Assembly (NCBI GenBank): GCA_002491565.1
Contig: DKWE01000084.1
Location: 4,279 to 68,278 of the forward strand
Reading direction: 5' to 3'
Length of the DNA stretch: 64,000 nucleotides
Origin: Lachnospiraceae bacterium UBA7160
Lineage (GTDB): Bacteria > Bacillota > Clostridia > Lachnospirales > Lachnospiraceae
A program made the position numbers and the translations under genes. Shown piece by piece: positions 17,166-25,800 of the stretch (positions are counted from its first letter, which is position 1; every line of letters begins with the position of its first letter). The notes below the pieces were generated by a model. It worked only from the letters and a program-made list of their open reading frames with translations. It searched no databases and was not told the origin of the DNA.

Positions 17166-19109
17166 TTATCGCCTCCGCTTTCGATATAATTTTACAAACA
17201 AGAATGCCCCTATCAGAACTATAAAAGAAATTCCATACCAGACCAGCGTATCCGCGACAGAACTGCCCGTGTTATTGCCGAAATTCATATCCGGCATATT
17301 CTTCCCGCCGACTTCCGGTCTTTTCATATTTCCTGACTGTCTGAATACTCCGGTATCGTCAGTTGGACTTTCTTGCTGTGATTCCTCATCCCCCACTTCG
17401 GATTGTTCCTCCTGCTGCCTTTGTTCATTCTGTGGCAAACCGGAATTCCCCGGCGGAGCTTCCGGAACCTGTGATGGATCAAAGCCTTCCGGCAGTTCAC
17501 CGCCAAACTGCGGTGGATCAAAGCCTTCCGGCAGTTCACCACCAAACTGCGGTGGGGTAAAGCCTTCCGGCAGCTCACCGCCAAATTGCGAGCCTGATAC
17601 ATCAGTCCCCGATTTCGTGGAGCCGGTTTGGCCCGTACTCCGGTCAGCAGTCTCTGGCCTCCTGTTTTGTAAGTCATTTCCGTCATTCTGTGGACTGTTC
17701 CCCCTCTGCGGACCGCCTCCACCCATGTCCATTACTCCCATTACAGTAAGATCCAACCCGGATGCGTCTACAAGTGCATTCGAATTTCGCTGCTCACTTT
17801 CCGTAGAGGGAATCGTACCTTCCAGCTGCCCACGGATGGATTCTCCCCGAAGCGTTACCACCTGGGAAAATATTTCGACCGCCTCCAGATATTCTTCCTG
17901 CGTATAAAATGCCGTCGGGTCTGTTCCTACCATTCCATCAATCTGGCTGCGCACACGGTTATAAAAGGTTTCAAACCCGCCTCCATCCATATATTCGTCT
18001 ACCAGCTGCCGCAGATAGCTATAATATCGCGCCCGATACTCTTCATTTTCCATCAGCGTATCAAAGAAATTTGTTCCGGAAAACGCATTGTCAATGGCAC
18101 TGTTGACCACATCGGCAGCGCTACCTCCCATCCCTCCCAGAGACAGGTTATAATCCCATGGAAGGATATTCAGTTGTCCGTCATACTCATACAGGTAATA
18201 ATTGTGCGCCATCATACCGGACAAACTGTCTTCATTAACCGCAAACACATGGACTGCCATATATTTCAAAAGATTATCCACATCTGCATAGGTTTCCAGA
18301 TTGTTTCCCTCTGAAATATGTTTTAATGCTTTCACAACCCGTTTATGGTCTGCTTCCTTGGTAGCTGTCACCTCACCATCCCATATCGCAGAGTAGCTGT
18401 TCAGGTCATCATCCGTATAATTGAGATTTGCTCCGCTTCCGCCCATAGGGAATCCGCCGCCCATCCCTCCCATGTTCATGCTTTCCGGCTTATAGAGATT
18501 TCCTTTTTCAGTACCGTAATTCCGCAGGATAAAGCTGTCTTCCACTGCCTCCAGCGCCAGGTACACGCCCCAGTATTCCCCATTAACAAAAATTTCCGCA
18601 TAATTGTAGAGGGAGGCATCTGCATCCAGATACTGATACATATCATATATCAATGCTTCCTTCATATTCGTCGCATCTGCATAATTGTTATTCAAAATAA
18701 GTTTGTCCAGGCCATAACAGGTCTGTCCGTCCACATACTGGTCAAACTCCAGTTTCAGACTGTACCGGTCGGTTTCCGGATCACTGGCAATGGCGGTCAG
18801 ACTGGTATTCCCTTTTGGCCGAATACCTACCCGATAAAAAGTTTCCCCATTGATCTCTATATTACACTGGTAATAAGTCTCCGCCGTCGCGCCATCCAGC
18901 ATTTTCTGCCATTCTTCTTCGTCCATCAGGATATTCACCTGCATGACTTCCTCTGTATCAAAAAGCCTGGATTCATATTCCATGGTAAGACCAGAGCCCC
19001 CGGCAGCTTCCAGCAGCTGTTCGGAAAAAACCATTGCAAACAGGCATAGGCAGACAGCAAGTGCCATAATACCGGCAGCAATTTTTGTAATATGCTTGTG
19101 TGCAATCAT
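17166..19109 (-). CDS. CotH-type secreted kinase-like protein, C-terminally anchored
   Basis: A 647-residue exported protein. An N-terminal hydrophobic signal or anchor covers residues 8-28. The CotH kinase-like domain (about residues 40-450) has the markers YRVGIRPKGNTS, LDKLILNNNYADATNMKEAL, IFVNGEYWGVYLALE and NILPWDYNLSLGG. A low-complexity Pro/Gly/Gln/Glu segment with three FGGELPEGF repeats follows, then a C-terminal TM (about 622-641) and a basic tail. CotH proteins of Bacillus phosphorylate spore coat proteins. Last gene of an operon with VTC and DUF4956 genes, a set found together in other Clostridia. Target unknown. Confidence 0.9.
   Translation of the reverse strand: MIAHKHITKIAAGIMALAVCLCLFAMVFSEQLLEAAGGSGLTMEYESRLFDTEEVMQVNILMDEEEWQKMLDGATAETYYQCNIEINGETFYRVGIRPKGNTSLTAIASDPETDRYSLKLEFDQYVDGQTCYGLDKLILNNNYADATNMKEALIYDMYQYLDADASLYNYAEIFVNGEYWGVYLALEAVEDSFILRNYGTEKGNLYKPESMNMGGMGGGFPMGGSGANLNYTDDDLNSYSAIWDGEVTATKEADHKRVVKALKHISEGNNLETYADVDNLLKYMAVHVFAVNEDSLSGMMAHNYYLYEYDGQLNILPWDYNLSLGGMGGSAADVVNSAIDNAFSGTNFFDTLMENEEYRARYYSYLRQLVDEYMDGGGFETFYNRVRSQIDGMVGTDPTAFYTQEEYLEAVEIFSQVVTLRGESIRGQLEGTIPSTESEQRNSNALVDASGLDLTVMGVMDMGGGGPQRGNSPQNDGNDLQNRRPETADRSTGQTGSTKSGTDVSGSQFGGELPEGFTPPQFGGELPEGFDPPQFGGELPEGFDPSQVPEAPPGNSGLPQNEQRQQEEQSEVGDEESQQESPTDDTGVFRQSGNMKRPEVGGKNMPDMNFGNNTGSSVADTLVWYGISFIVLIGAFLFVKLYRKRRR
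17475..17591. repeat. Three tandem 39-bp direct repeats inside the CotH gene
   Basis: Units at 17475-17513, 17514-17552 and 17553-17591 differ at only a few bases and encode three copies of a 13-residue unit built on FGGELPEGF. They lie in the Pro/Gly-rich stalk between the kinase-like domain and the membrane anchor. Copy number is likely to vary between strains by slippage. Confidence 0.8.
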
Positions 19110-19121
19110 AGGCCACCTCCA

Positions 19122-19793
19122 TCATGACATATATTCGCCGTTATAAGTGACTAATGTTGCATTTTCAACTCCTGGTACTTTCTTAATATGATTGACAAAC
19201 GCAGTTCCTGCATCCTTTGTCCGAAGTTCTGTCGTAAGCTCAATTCCTGTGGAATTTACTGTTTTTGCTTTTACACTGTAATACTCCACGCTCTTATCTA
19301 AAATGCCCAGTGCCGCACCCTCTGCTTTTTCATCACAGAGATTTAATACAAGAATATAAGGATTGTTATGTATTTTTCGATTTGCAAACAGGAGCAGTAT
19401 AATACCGATAATTGCAGAACCAATCACTGCCAGTGGAATCATACCCGCCCCAATCACAATGCCAACTGCCAGCGACCAGAACAAAAACACAATTTCTACC
19501 GGTTCCTTAATAGCTGCCCGGAAACGGACGATAGACAACGCGCCGACCATGCCGAGGGAGAGCACCACATTGGACGTAACTGCCATGATCACAAGCGTTG
19601 TCACCAGAGAAAGCCCTACGAGCGTCAAAGCAAATCCGCTGGAGTACATCACGCCTGTCAGCGTTTTTTTGTAAACGATAAAAATATACAAGCCAATCAC
19701 CAGAGCGACCGCAAGCCCTAAAATTGTATCAATAATAGAGAACTCCGTTACACTTTCCAGAAAACTGGATTTGAAAATATCGTTAAAACTCAT
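19122..19793 (-). CDS. DUF4956 membrane protein
   Basis: A 223-residue protein with about four TMs in the first 135 residues and a soluble C-terminal domain of about 90 residues. The family motif is seen as SLGMVGALSIVRFRAAIKEP around residue 80, a conserved glycine- and arginine-containing loop between TMs. It lies 12 bases before the CotH gene and 23 bases after the VTC gene. Its biochemical role is unknown; constant linkage to VTC polyphosphate polymerases suggests a shared membrane complex. Confidence 0.9.
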   Translation of the reverse strand: MSFNDIFKSSFLESVTEFSIIDTILGLAVALVIGLYIFIVYKKTLTGVMYSSGFALTLVGLSLVTTLVIMAVTSNVVLSLGMVGALSIVRFRAAIKEPVEIVFLFWSLAVGIVIGAGMIPLAVIGSAIIGIILLLFANRKIHNNPYILVLNLCDEKAEGAALGILDKSVEYYSVKAKTVNSTGIELTTELRTKDAGTAFVNHIKKVPGVENATLVTYNGEYMS

Positions 19794-19816
19794 TCCTTCA
19801 TCCTCCTGTCGTTTCT

Positions 19817-20506
19817 TTAACCAAATCTGCGGCAGGCTCCATATTTGGAAAATGCCTGCTGGCGGATTCCATTTATTTGTAACAATGACTGAACAATTTC
19901 TGGCAAATACGCATCATATTTTACTTCCAGTATGATACTGCCCGGATCATCCGTTGCGTCAATGTCCCACATTTTCTGATCTAAAAAATTTTGGTGGAAC
20001 AGACTGGTGCGGATATGGGAATCAAAGGTAACGCGGACATTGCCCGCCGAATACACATAAGGTTCCCGGATATAGGATACCAGTACTCTGGGCCGAAGCT
20101 GCTGGCTGTTCATCTTACAGTACAATTCCTGAACCAACTCTGAAGGATGCGCTAACATCCATTCCCTTTGACCCTCCAACAGCGCCCGGCATTCTTCTTC
20201 TTTCAGGCATGCGTCAATCTTCATACAGAGAGAGTTGATCTTCAGCTTTTTTTCCAGAACAATATAGGACAAGTCACCGTTATAAAATCGGATGCGGAAT
20301 TTCTCTCGTTTCTGCATGCCATCAACCTTCTCCCGGAGTGCTTTATCCCTATAGTTATCAAGATAGATGCTCTGGATGATGTATCTGCCGTTATCCCGAA
20401 TGTGTTCATCTGGCTTCATCACCGCCCGGAGTCTCTGGCGCAACGCCAGGTAATCCGCAAAATTGATTTGGTATTTCAGTTCATGTCTGTAAATTCCATT
20501 TTTCAT
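19817..20506 (-). CDS. VTC-domain polyphosphate polymerase
   Basis: A 229-residue soluble protein of the VTC tunnel fold. The N-terminus YRHELKYQI carries the basic R-x-E-x-K-Y signature, followed by SIYLDN, the basic REKFRIRFYNG, the acidic/basic LEKKLKI strand and RPRVLVSYIREPYV. The family makes polyphosphate from nucleoside triphosphate. ATG at 20504-20506 has AGCAGGAAGGAATTTTGG in front; the longer frame is rejected. First gene of the VTC, DUF4956, CotH operon; just downstream of the GH3 terminator. Confidence 0.9.
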   Translation of the reverse strand: MKNGIYRHELKYQINFADYLALRQRLRAVMKPDEHIRDNGRYIIQSIYLDNYRDKALREKVDGMQKREKFRIRFYNGDLSYIVLEKKLKINSLCMKIDACLKEEECRALLEGQREWMLAHPSELVQELYCKMNSQQLRPRVLVSYIREPYVYSAGNVRVTFDSHIRTSLFHQNFLDQKMWDIDATDDPGSIILEVKYDAYLPEIVQSLLQINGIRQQAFSKYGACRRFG

Positions 20507-20560
20507 CCAAAATTCCTTCCTGCTTATAAATTTGATCACGCCGGCAGATACATTGCAAAA

Positions 20561-20594
20561 GCCCGGCAGCATTTAGATCTGCTGCCGGGCCTGG
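20561..20594 (-). terminator. Terminator of the 814-residue GH3 gene
   Basis: A perfect 10-bp stem, GCCCGGCAGC (20561-20570) with GCTGCCGGGC (20581-20590), has a 10-base loop and on the minus strand is followed by TTTTGC. It separates the GH3 gene from the VTC operon. Confidence 0.85.
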
Positions 20595-20620
20595 GTAAAC
20601 CATGCTAAGATGATTTCACA

Positions 20621-23065
20621 TTACTCGGTGATGGTAATCGTTCCAACCTGATCGCCAATTTCAATCGTATATTCGCCTGCATCCAGGGTCAGATCCATCT
20701 GAACCACACGCCAGCTGCCACCTTCTACCGTCATGATCTTTTCTGCCACGACTTCGCCGTTTGCCTTAGCCTGCGCTACCGTATATCCGTCTGCGCCATT
20801 ATTTCTCAGCAAAGCGTATACCGTAAACGGCTCGCCTGCCTTTGCAGTCTCAACCGATGTTACCACCGTCTGCATACTTCCGGAGCTGCCCTCTTCCTCT
20901 GTCTCCGTCTGCACGGTCGGCAGAATCAGGCAGGAATACTGGAAATCCGGATCCTGTCCGTAGCTCATACCGAACCCGTACGTCACAAGCGGATCGCCCC
21001 AGTTATTCGGAGCGGCATGGTTCTCAGCGTCCTCCATGGTGGCCTGAACCATCAGGCGTACATAAGGAGAAGCGCCCTGATCGCCCGCCAGGTCCTTCCA
21101 CTGAGCATCGTCGCTAAGCGCATCCCGTGCAATCTCCTTGTTGATGATTCCGCCCGGCTCTCTCTCTCCAAACAGCAGATCCACATAGATCCACGGAGAA
21201 GTACCGGTCACAAAGCCGCCTTCCGTTGAACCATGGTCTGCAGCCTGGCTATAGCTCAGATACAGAACTGCATCTGCATTTTCCAGAATATAAGTATCCG
21301 GCTCTTTCCCGTTTGCAGACAGCACGATCGGCTTTCCATACATCTGCGCATCATCGATAAACAGCTCAGTGGCATCGTCGATAGAACCGAAATCGCCCAC
21401 ACATACGTCGGCCTCTTCCATGGACTCAACGACGGTTGCCCCCATCTCTCCGATATACTTCTTGTATCCTTCCAACGCGGCAGAGCTGGAAGCCTCGATA
21501 TAAACCTTAGCATCCTTAGCAAGCGGAAGCAGATTGTTATCGTTCTTTACCAGAACCGCAGATTCTGCCTGCAGTCTCTCTGTCAGCTCAACTTCCTCAG
21601 GATTACGCGCCGCGCGAAGCTCTTCGTCATTCGTAACTGCCGTCTGGTTTGCTGCCCACTCGGCACTCGCGGTCAGCTCAACCGCCGCGTTTACGTCACG
21701 ATACGGAGCATCAAAGAGGCCCTTATTGAATTTGAAGCGAAGAATACGCGTTGCTGCCTGATCTACGTTCGCCTTTTCCACTTCGCCGCTCTCCAGACCG
21801 TCGATAATTGCATCCGGATAGTTCGAGGACGGGGAGGACTCCCAGTCAGAATAGTCGTGAATCATGCTTCCGGAACCGAACATATCCGTACCGTTTGCAA
21901 GCGCCTCATTATACAGCCAACCGATGGTCTGCTGGCCGAGGTCAACGCCCTCAGCTGTAATGCCCGACATCCGTCCCGGGTTGCTCGGACCGCCGCCAAG
22001 CGCCCACCAGTCGGTGACAACAACACCGTCAAAGCCAAGGGTATCCCGCAGATAGCTCATGGTCGCCTTATCCCACTTTACATCAACGGTATTGCTGATG
22101 CCGGTGCCGCCGCAGTTGGTCATAACCCACTCCGATCCTGCATTCAGCGCGGCCGTCCAGCCGACCATCCAGTTATCAAAGTTCTGTGCCACGGAGCGTG
22201 CCTTGCCGAAGGAGGAATCACCGCCGCGTCCAATCCAGTGTTTTGTGCAAGAGGCCAGACCGTTTTCTTCCAGACCCCTGATCTCTTCCGATACGATGCT
22301 GGCAATATACTCCGGATTCTCGCCGTACTGTGCACCAATCTCGTTTGCATACGGCTCAAATGTCACATGGATACCGACTGCGGACATCGCCTTGCCATAG
22401 AACGATGCCAGCTCATACGCCAGCTCCGGATCGTTTGCTGTACCGAAGCCTTCATGTGCCTTGTCTATGTAGCCGCCCCATGCGTTGTACTCACGGTCAG
22501 AAGTAAATACCATCGGCACACCGAGACGCTCTGCCTCTGCTGCTGCCTGCAGATTGTTCAGTGTGTTGGTGATCGTTACCGGCGTTCCGTTCAAGTTGAA
22601 GAGCTGACAGGTGAGTTTAAACTCCTCTACCATGGAACGCGCGTCAACCAACTGCGTGTTCACGCAGAACAGAAGACCTACTTCCTCCTCCGGTGTCATC
22701 TGGCTGATCAGATCTGCGACACGGGCATCTGTCTCCTGCCTCCAGTCTTCATAAACATCCAGCGTCCCGTTCTTGTTCAAATCCTTGAATTTCAATCCAT
22801 CGACATCGAGGATCGGCGTAACGCCTTCCATATATGTCAGACGGATCTGGCCGGTAGCCTCATCAGCTTCAATCACAGAATACTCACAATTCTGCTCAAG
22901 AAACGCCTGCTCCGCCGCCGCTGCCTCCGAATCAGCTGCTGCATTTGCTGCGTTAATTACATCCGCGGCTGATGCAGCTGCCTCTGTCGCTGGCTCCTCC
23001 GCAAATACACTCAACGTACTGTTCATAGCCAGCAAAAATGCTAACGCAAGATATCTCTTTTTCAT
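20621..23065 (-). CDS. Secreted GH3 glycosidase, 814 residues
   Basis: Signal peptide at residues 1-22 (cleavage near VFAEE), then an Ala/Glu-rich linker. A calcium-loop-like segment, DLNKNGTLDVYEDW, near residue 95 precedes the GH3 catalytic barrel. The barrel has CTKHWIGRGGD and the nucleophile Asp in GVVVTDWWALGG. A C-terminal GH3 sandwich and an Ig-like tail (about 730-814) follow. Likely a beta-glucosidase or xylosidase acting outside the cell; linkage unknown. Long leader of 246 bases from the CBM9-like gene, with AGGAAAGGAGATCG before ATG. Last of the three minus-strand genes to the left of the response regulator. Confidence 0.92.
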   Translation of the reverse strand: MKKRYLALAFLLAMNSTLSVFAEEPATEAAASAADVINAANAAADSEAAAAEQAFLEQNCEYSVIEADEATGQIRLTYMEGVTPILDVDGLKFKDLNKNGTLDVYEDWRQETDARVADLISQMTPEEEVGLLFCVNTQLVDARSMVEEFKLTCQLFNLNGTPVTITNTLNNLQAAAEAERLGVPMVFTSDREYNAWGGYIDKAHEGFGTANDPELAYELASFYGKAMSAVGIHVTFEPYANEIGAQYGENPEYIASIVSEEIRGLEENGLASCTKHWIGRGGDSSFGKARSVAQNFDNWMVGWTAALNAGSEWVMTNCGGTGISNTVDVKWDKATMSYLRDTLGFDGVVVTDWWALGGGPSNPGRMSGITAEGVDLGQQTIGWLYNEALANGTDMFGSGSMIHDYSDWESSPSSNYPDAIIDGLESGEVEKANVDQAATRILRFKFNKGLFDAPYRDVNAAVELTASAEWAANQTAVTNDEELRAARNPEEVELTERLQAESAVLVKNDNNLLPLAKDAKVYIEASSSAALEGYKKYIGEMGATVVESMEEADVCVGDFGSIDDATELFIDDAQMYGKPIVLSANGKEPDTYILENADAVLYLSYSQAADHGSTEGGFVTGTSPWIYVDLLFGEREPGGIINKEIARDALSDDAQWKDLAGDQGASPYVRLMVQATMEDAENHAAPNNWGDPLVTYGFGMSYGQDPDFQYSCLILPTVQTETEEEGSSGSMQTVVTSVETAKAGEPFTVYALLRNNGADGYTVAQAKANGEVVAEKIMTVEGGSWRVVQMDLTLDAGEYTIEIGDQVGTITITE

Positions 23066-23311
23066 TTTTATACGATCTCCTTTCCTGTTCCTTTCACTGT
23101 TATCTACTATTTGCTCCCTGCGTTTCTATGCCTCCTTCCCCCCAAAGTCTTATAAATCTTTTTATGCTGAAATCATACCATAACACAGTTGTCTGAATTC
23201 TGGAAATTCTTGCACCATACTCCGCAACTTTCTGCCAGTATGTAGGATAACCGGAAAATTAAGTACCCTTTATTGTAAAATCACGCACCATATCCTATGA
23301 CACAATTTTGT

Positions 23312-24097
23312 TTATTCTGCCAGCGTAACACTTCCCCACTCACTCGGATCTGTGTTAATGTTTGCTGTGCCGCTCCATGCCATCTGGGGAATATATTCAG
23401 AGCCGGGGCACGGATAGCTGATGTCCGTGATAACAAAGTTGCAGGAAAGCGTATCGCCAGACTTCGGCGCGTACACCGGTATATTTTCATTCGAGAAGCA
23501 TGTCCAGGGGATCACGGCTTCCCAGGTAAATCCGGTAGTTGTCATGGACACTGCACACTCGTATCCCTCCAGCACGCTCTCACCGCCGTCCATACCGGTA
23601 CTTACAAAGCGTCCGCGCGACTCCTTCGGTACCATGGAACGATCTATTGCCGTATCCCAATATCCCTCATTCATCACAAAATAAACCAGAAAATCATTCA
23701 TGCCATACTCCGTACGCGCAGCGTCCGCGGACGGATCGGTAGAAATGTACAGCTTCAGATTATCCTCTCCGTCGATCGGCAGCATCTCAATCGCGCCCAG
23801 CGGCGTATCTTCTGTCACATCTGCAGCCATGTACAGGTTGTTCTCATCCCACGCAAGATAAAAGTTTGCCGAGCAGTCGCTCTCTCCCTGCCAGAACACT
23901 GCATCCCGGATGATCTGTTCCGGATTCTTCACCGCCGCCGGGGATTCCAGGTTCCACTCATCCAGTTTACCGTCAATTGTGACCGTTCCCGCTTTATACG
24001 CGGTCATTGCCGCAGTTTCTGTCTCTGCCGCCATTGCCGGAACAGCCAGTGTCATCGCCGCAATCGCACCCGCAGCCAGTGTCATTCGTTTTTTCAT
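23312..24097 (-). CDS. Secreted solitary CBM9-like protein A
   Basis: A 261-residue exported protein: signal peptide residues 1-23 (AMAAE), then one CBM9/DOMON-type sandwich. Features: TIDGKLDEWN near residue 40, AWDENNLYMAADVTEDTP near 104, and an aromatic-rich end (EWGSVTLAE). CBM9 modules bind sugar ends of xylan or glucan but are usually attached to xylanases; here there is no enzyme domain. It is paralogous to the protein at 41453-42265 at the other end of the locus, so both may be extracellular glycan-capture or sensing proteins. Confidence 0.8.
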   Translation of the reverse strand: MKKRMTLAAGAIAAMTLAVPAMAAETETAAMTAYKAGTVTIDGKLDEWNLESPAAVKNPEQIIRDAVFWQGESDCSANFYLAWDENNLYMAADVTEDTPLGAIEMLPIDGEDNLKLYISTDPSADAARTEYGMNDFLVYFVMNEGYWDTAIDRSMVPKESRGRFVSTGMDGGESVLEGYECAVSMTTTGFTWEAVIPWTCFSNENIPVYAPKSGDTLSCNFVITDISYPCPGSEYIPQMAWSGTANINTDPSEWGSVTLAE

Positions 24098-24220
24098 CGT
24101 AAAACTCTCCTTTCATTCTATAGAATGCCTTTCACCTGTTGGTTAAGCCATCTTATCACGGATAACCCCGCCACTTTTAAGATTATCCGGCACATCGCTT
24201 TGAAAAATCCAGCACCTGAC

Positions 24221-25648
24221 TCACGAAATAATATGAAAATCCGCATTTTCTTCTGATTTTATCGCTTTGTCCAAAATATTCCTGTTCCACAGGCTTCCGT
24301 TATCCGTCCCCGCAACCTGTACGCTATCCATGTGACTTTCCTCAAAGGTATTCCCGCAGAATCTGCTGTAAGCGACATCCCTCACGTAAAGTCCGCAGGA
24401 CAGACTGTCTCTGAACACATTGTCCATAAGTTCAAAAGAGACATTGCCATAAGCCATAACCCCGACCCAGTTCCCGTCCAGGAAATTGCCGCTAAACACC
24501 GTTGGCGTCTCATCCAGGCGCACCCCGCACACCGTACAATCCTCGATCGCACAGCCCGTCATCAAAACGGCGCCCTCCTTCTGTAGGTTGAAGCCGTTTT
24601 CGCAGCCGGCAGCCCGGCAGCGGTAAAGGATATTTCCCTGTCCGCCAGCCATAAAATATCCCTGCCCGGTGTCCTTTACGGCACAATCTGTCATGCTTCC
24701 GTTTTCCACATGGGAAAAGAACATGCCCTGATCGCAGTCAACCGCCGTGCAGTCAACCAGGTCAATCTTCTGGGACGCCCGGATATCCAGGCCATGGTTG
24801 GTCTCTTCGGACATACAGCCCTGCAGAATCCCGCTGTCACATTTTGCCACATAGATCCCGAACACCCCGCACCGGTCTGCTCTGCAATTTTTAACAGTCA
24901 CATGCCCATTGTAGGCAAGCACCATTCCCATACTGCCGTCCGAGACATCTGCATTCTGTACCGTCACCTCGCCGCAGCCGCAGCAGATTACCTCCCCGGC
25001 ATCTGACGGAGCCACCACCTTCTCCTTGGAAGCCGCATAAAACAGCGGCTTGTGATTTACGGTACAGTTTTCTATTGTGTGGGAGATAAAGTAATCCACC
25101 TCCTCCCCCACCTCAAAGAGCCCGGTCAAAACCGGCTTTCCCGCGCTGCTCTCCGACAGCGGAGGCCCCGCTATGGAAATGCCGCAGCCGGTAAACCTGC
25201 AGTCACGCACGATCATCCGGCAGATACCACCGCACCATACCCCACACGAAGATGTCCGCCATTCCTCATCTGCCAGGCTGATGCTGCAATCCTCAACCGT
25301 CATATCGTTTCCAACAGCATAGATGCCTGTCCTCCGCATCCGGATGTCCAGGCCCTGCAGCGTCACATGATCAGACTCCACCCGCAGCGCCTCCAGAAAA
25401 GCCGGCGCATCAATGACCGGGGCCGCTCCCTCCTTTGCACAAATGGTCACAGCCGCACGCACGGTCAGCGGAAAAACCTCCTGCGGCTCACTGTAAACTC
25501 CATCTGCCAGCTCAATCACATCCCCGTCTGTGCAGCACTCCAGTGCACGGGTCAGGCTCATTCCATCCCCCGACACCGAAAATGTCTCCGCGGAAACGGT
25601 AAGCGGACAAAGCAGTAGAAAGAGTAAAGCCAACACGTATTTCTTCAT
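24221..25648 (-). CDS. Secreted right-handed beta-helix protein (NosD/CASH-like)
   Basis: A 475-residue protein with signal peptide 1-20 (TVSAE). Repeating units of about 22 residues of the type VKNCRADRCGVFGIYVAKCD mark a parallel beta-helix from residue 40 to 460. It is unusually Cys-rich for a secreted protein. The fold occurs in pectate lyases, C5-epimerases, alginate lyases and NosD; no catalytic set can be assigned. First gene to the left of the response regulator and divergent from it; likely co-regulated with the CBM9-like and GH3 genes downstream. A role in binding or cleaving a polysaccharide is inferred from context. Confidence 0.8.
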   Translation of the reverse strand: MKKYVLALLFLLLCPLTVSAETFSVSGDGMSLTRALECCTDGDVIELADGVYSEPQEVFPLTVRAAVTICAKEGAAPVIDAPAFLEALRVESDHVTLQGLDIRMRRTGIYAVGNDMTVEDCSISLADEEWRTSSCGVWCGGICRMIVRDCRFTGCGISIAGPPLSESSAGKPVLTGLFEVGEEVDYFISHTIENCTVNHKPLFYAASKEKVVAPSDAGEVICCGCGEVTVQNADVSDGSMGMVLAYNGHVTVKNCRADRCGVFGIYVAKCDSGILQGCMSEETNHGLDIRASQKIDLVDCTAVDCDQGMFFSHVENGSMTDCAVKDTGQGYFMAGGQGNILYRCRAAGCENGFNLQKEGAVLMTGCAIEDCTVCGVRLDETPTVFSGNFLDGNWVGVMAYGNVSFELMDNVFRDSLSCGLYVRDVAYSRFCGNTFEESHMDSVQVAGTDNGSLWNRNILDKAIKSEENADFHIIS

Positions 25649-25742
25649 AAAAATCCTCCCATTTTGCGTTTATTTTTCAATGGTAATATCCGGTCTGATC
25701 AGCAGGAAAAATTGACACTGTGCACATTTCTCCCAATCTTTG

Positions 25743-25751
25743 TGTTATACT
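25743..25751 (+). promoter_or_regulatory. Extended -10 promoter of the response-regulator gene
   Basis: TGT followed by TATACT (25746-25751) is an extended -10 element 49 bases before the ATG at 25801. No good -35 at 17 bases; a TTGACA at 25712-25717 is too far (28 bases). The weak -35 fits an activated promoter. Confidence 0.45.
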
Positions 25752-25800
25752 GTGTGCGAAAATACTTCTTTATATCCCTGACACGGAAAGGAGCATTCCT

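Noticed and set aside
17269..17907. 212-codon plus-strand frame rich in Ser, Pro, Gly and Cys
   Set aside because: Antisense image of the CotH stalk repeats; no start signal.
21233..22972. 579-codon plus-strand open frame
   Set aside because: It is fully antisense to the intact secreted GH3 gene, has no ribosome site and its translation has no recognisable motif.
25712..25717. Perfect TTGACA as -35 of the response-regulator promoter
   Set aside because: It is 28 bases from the TATACT box, far from the usual 16 to 18.
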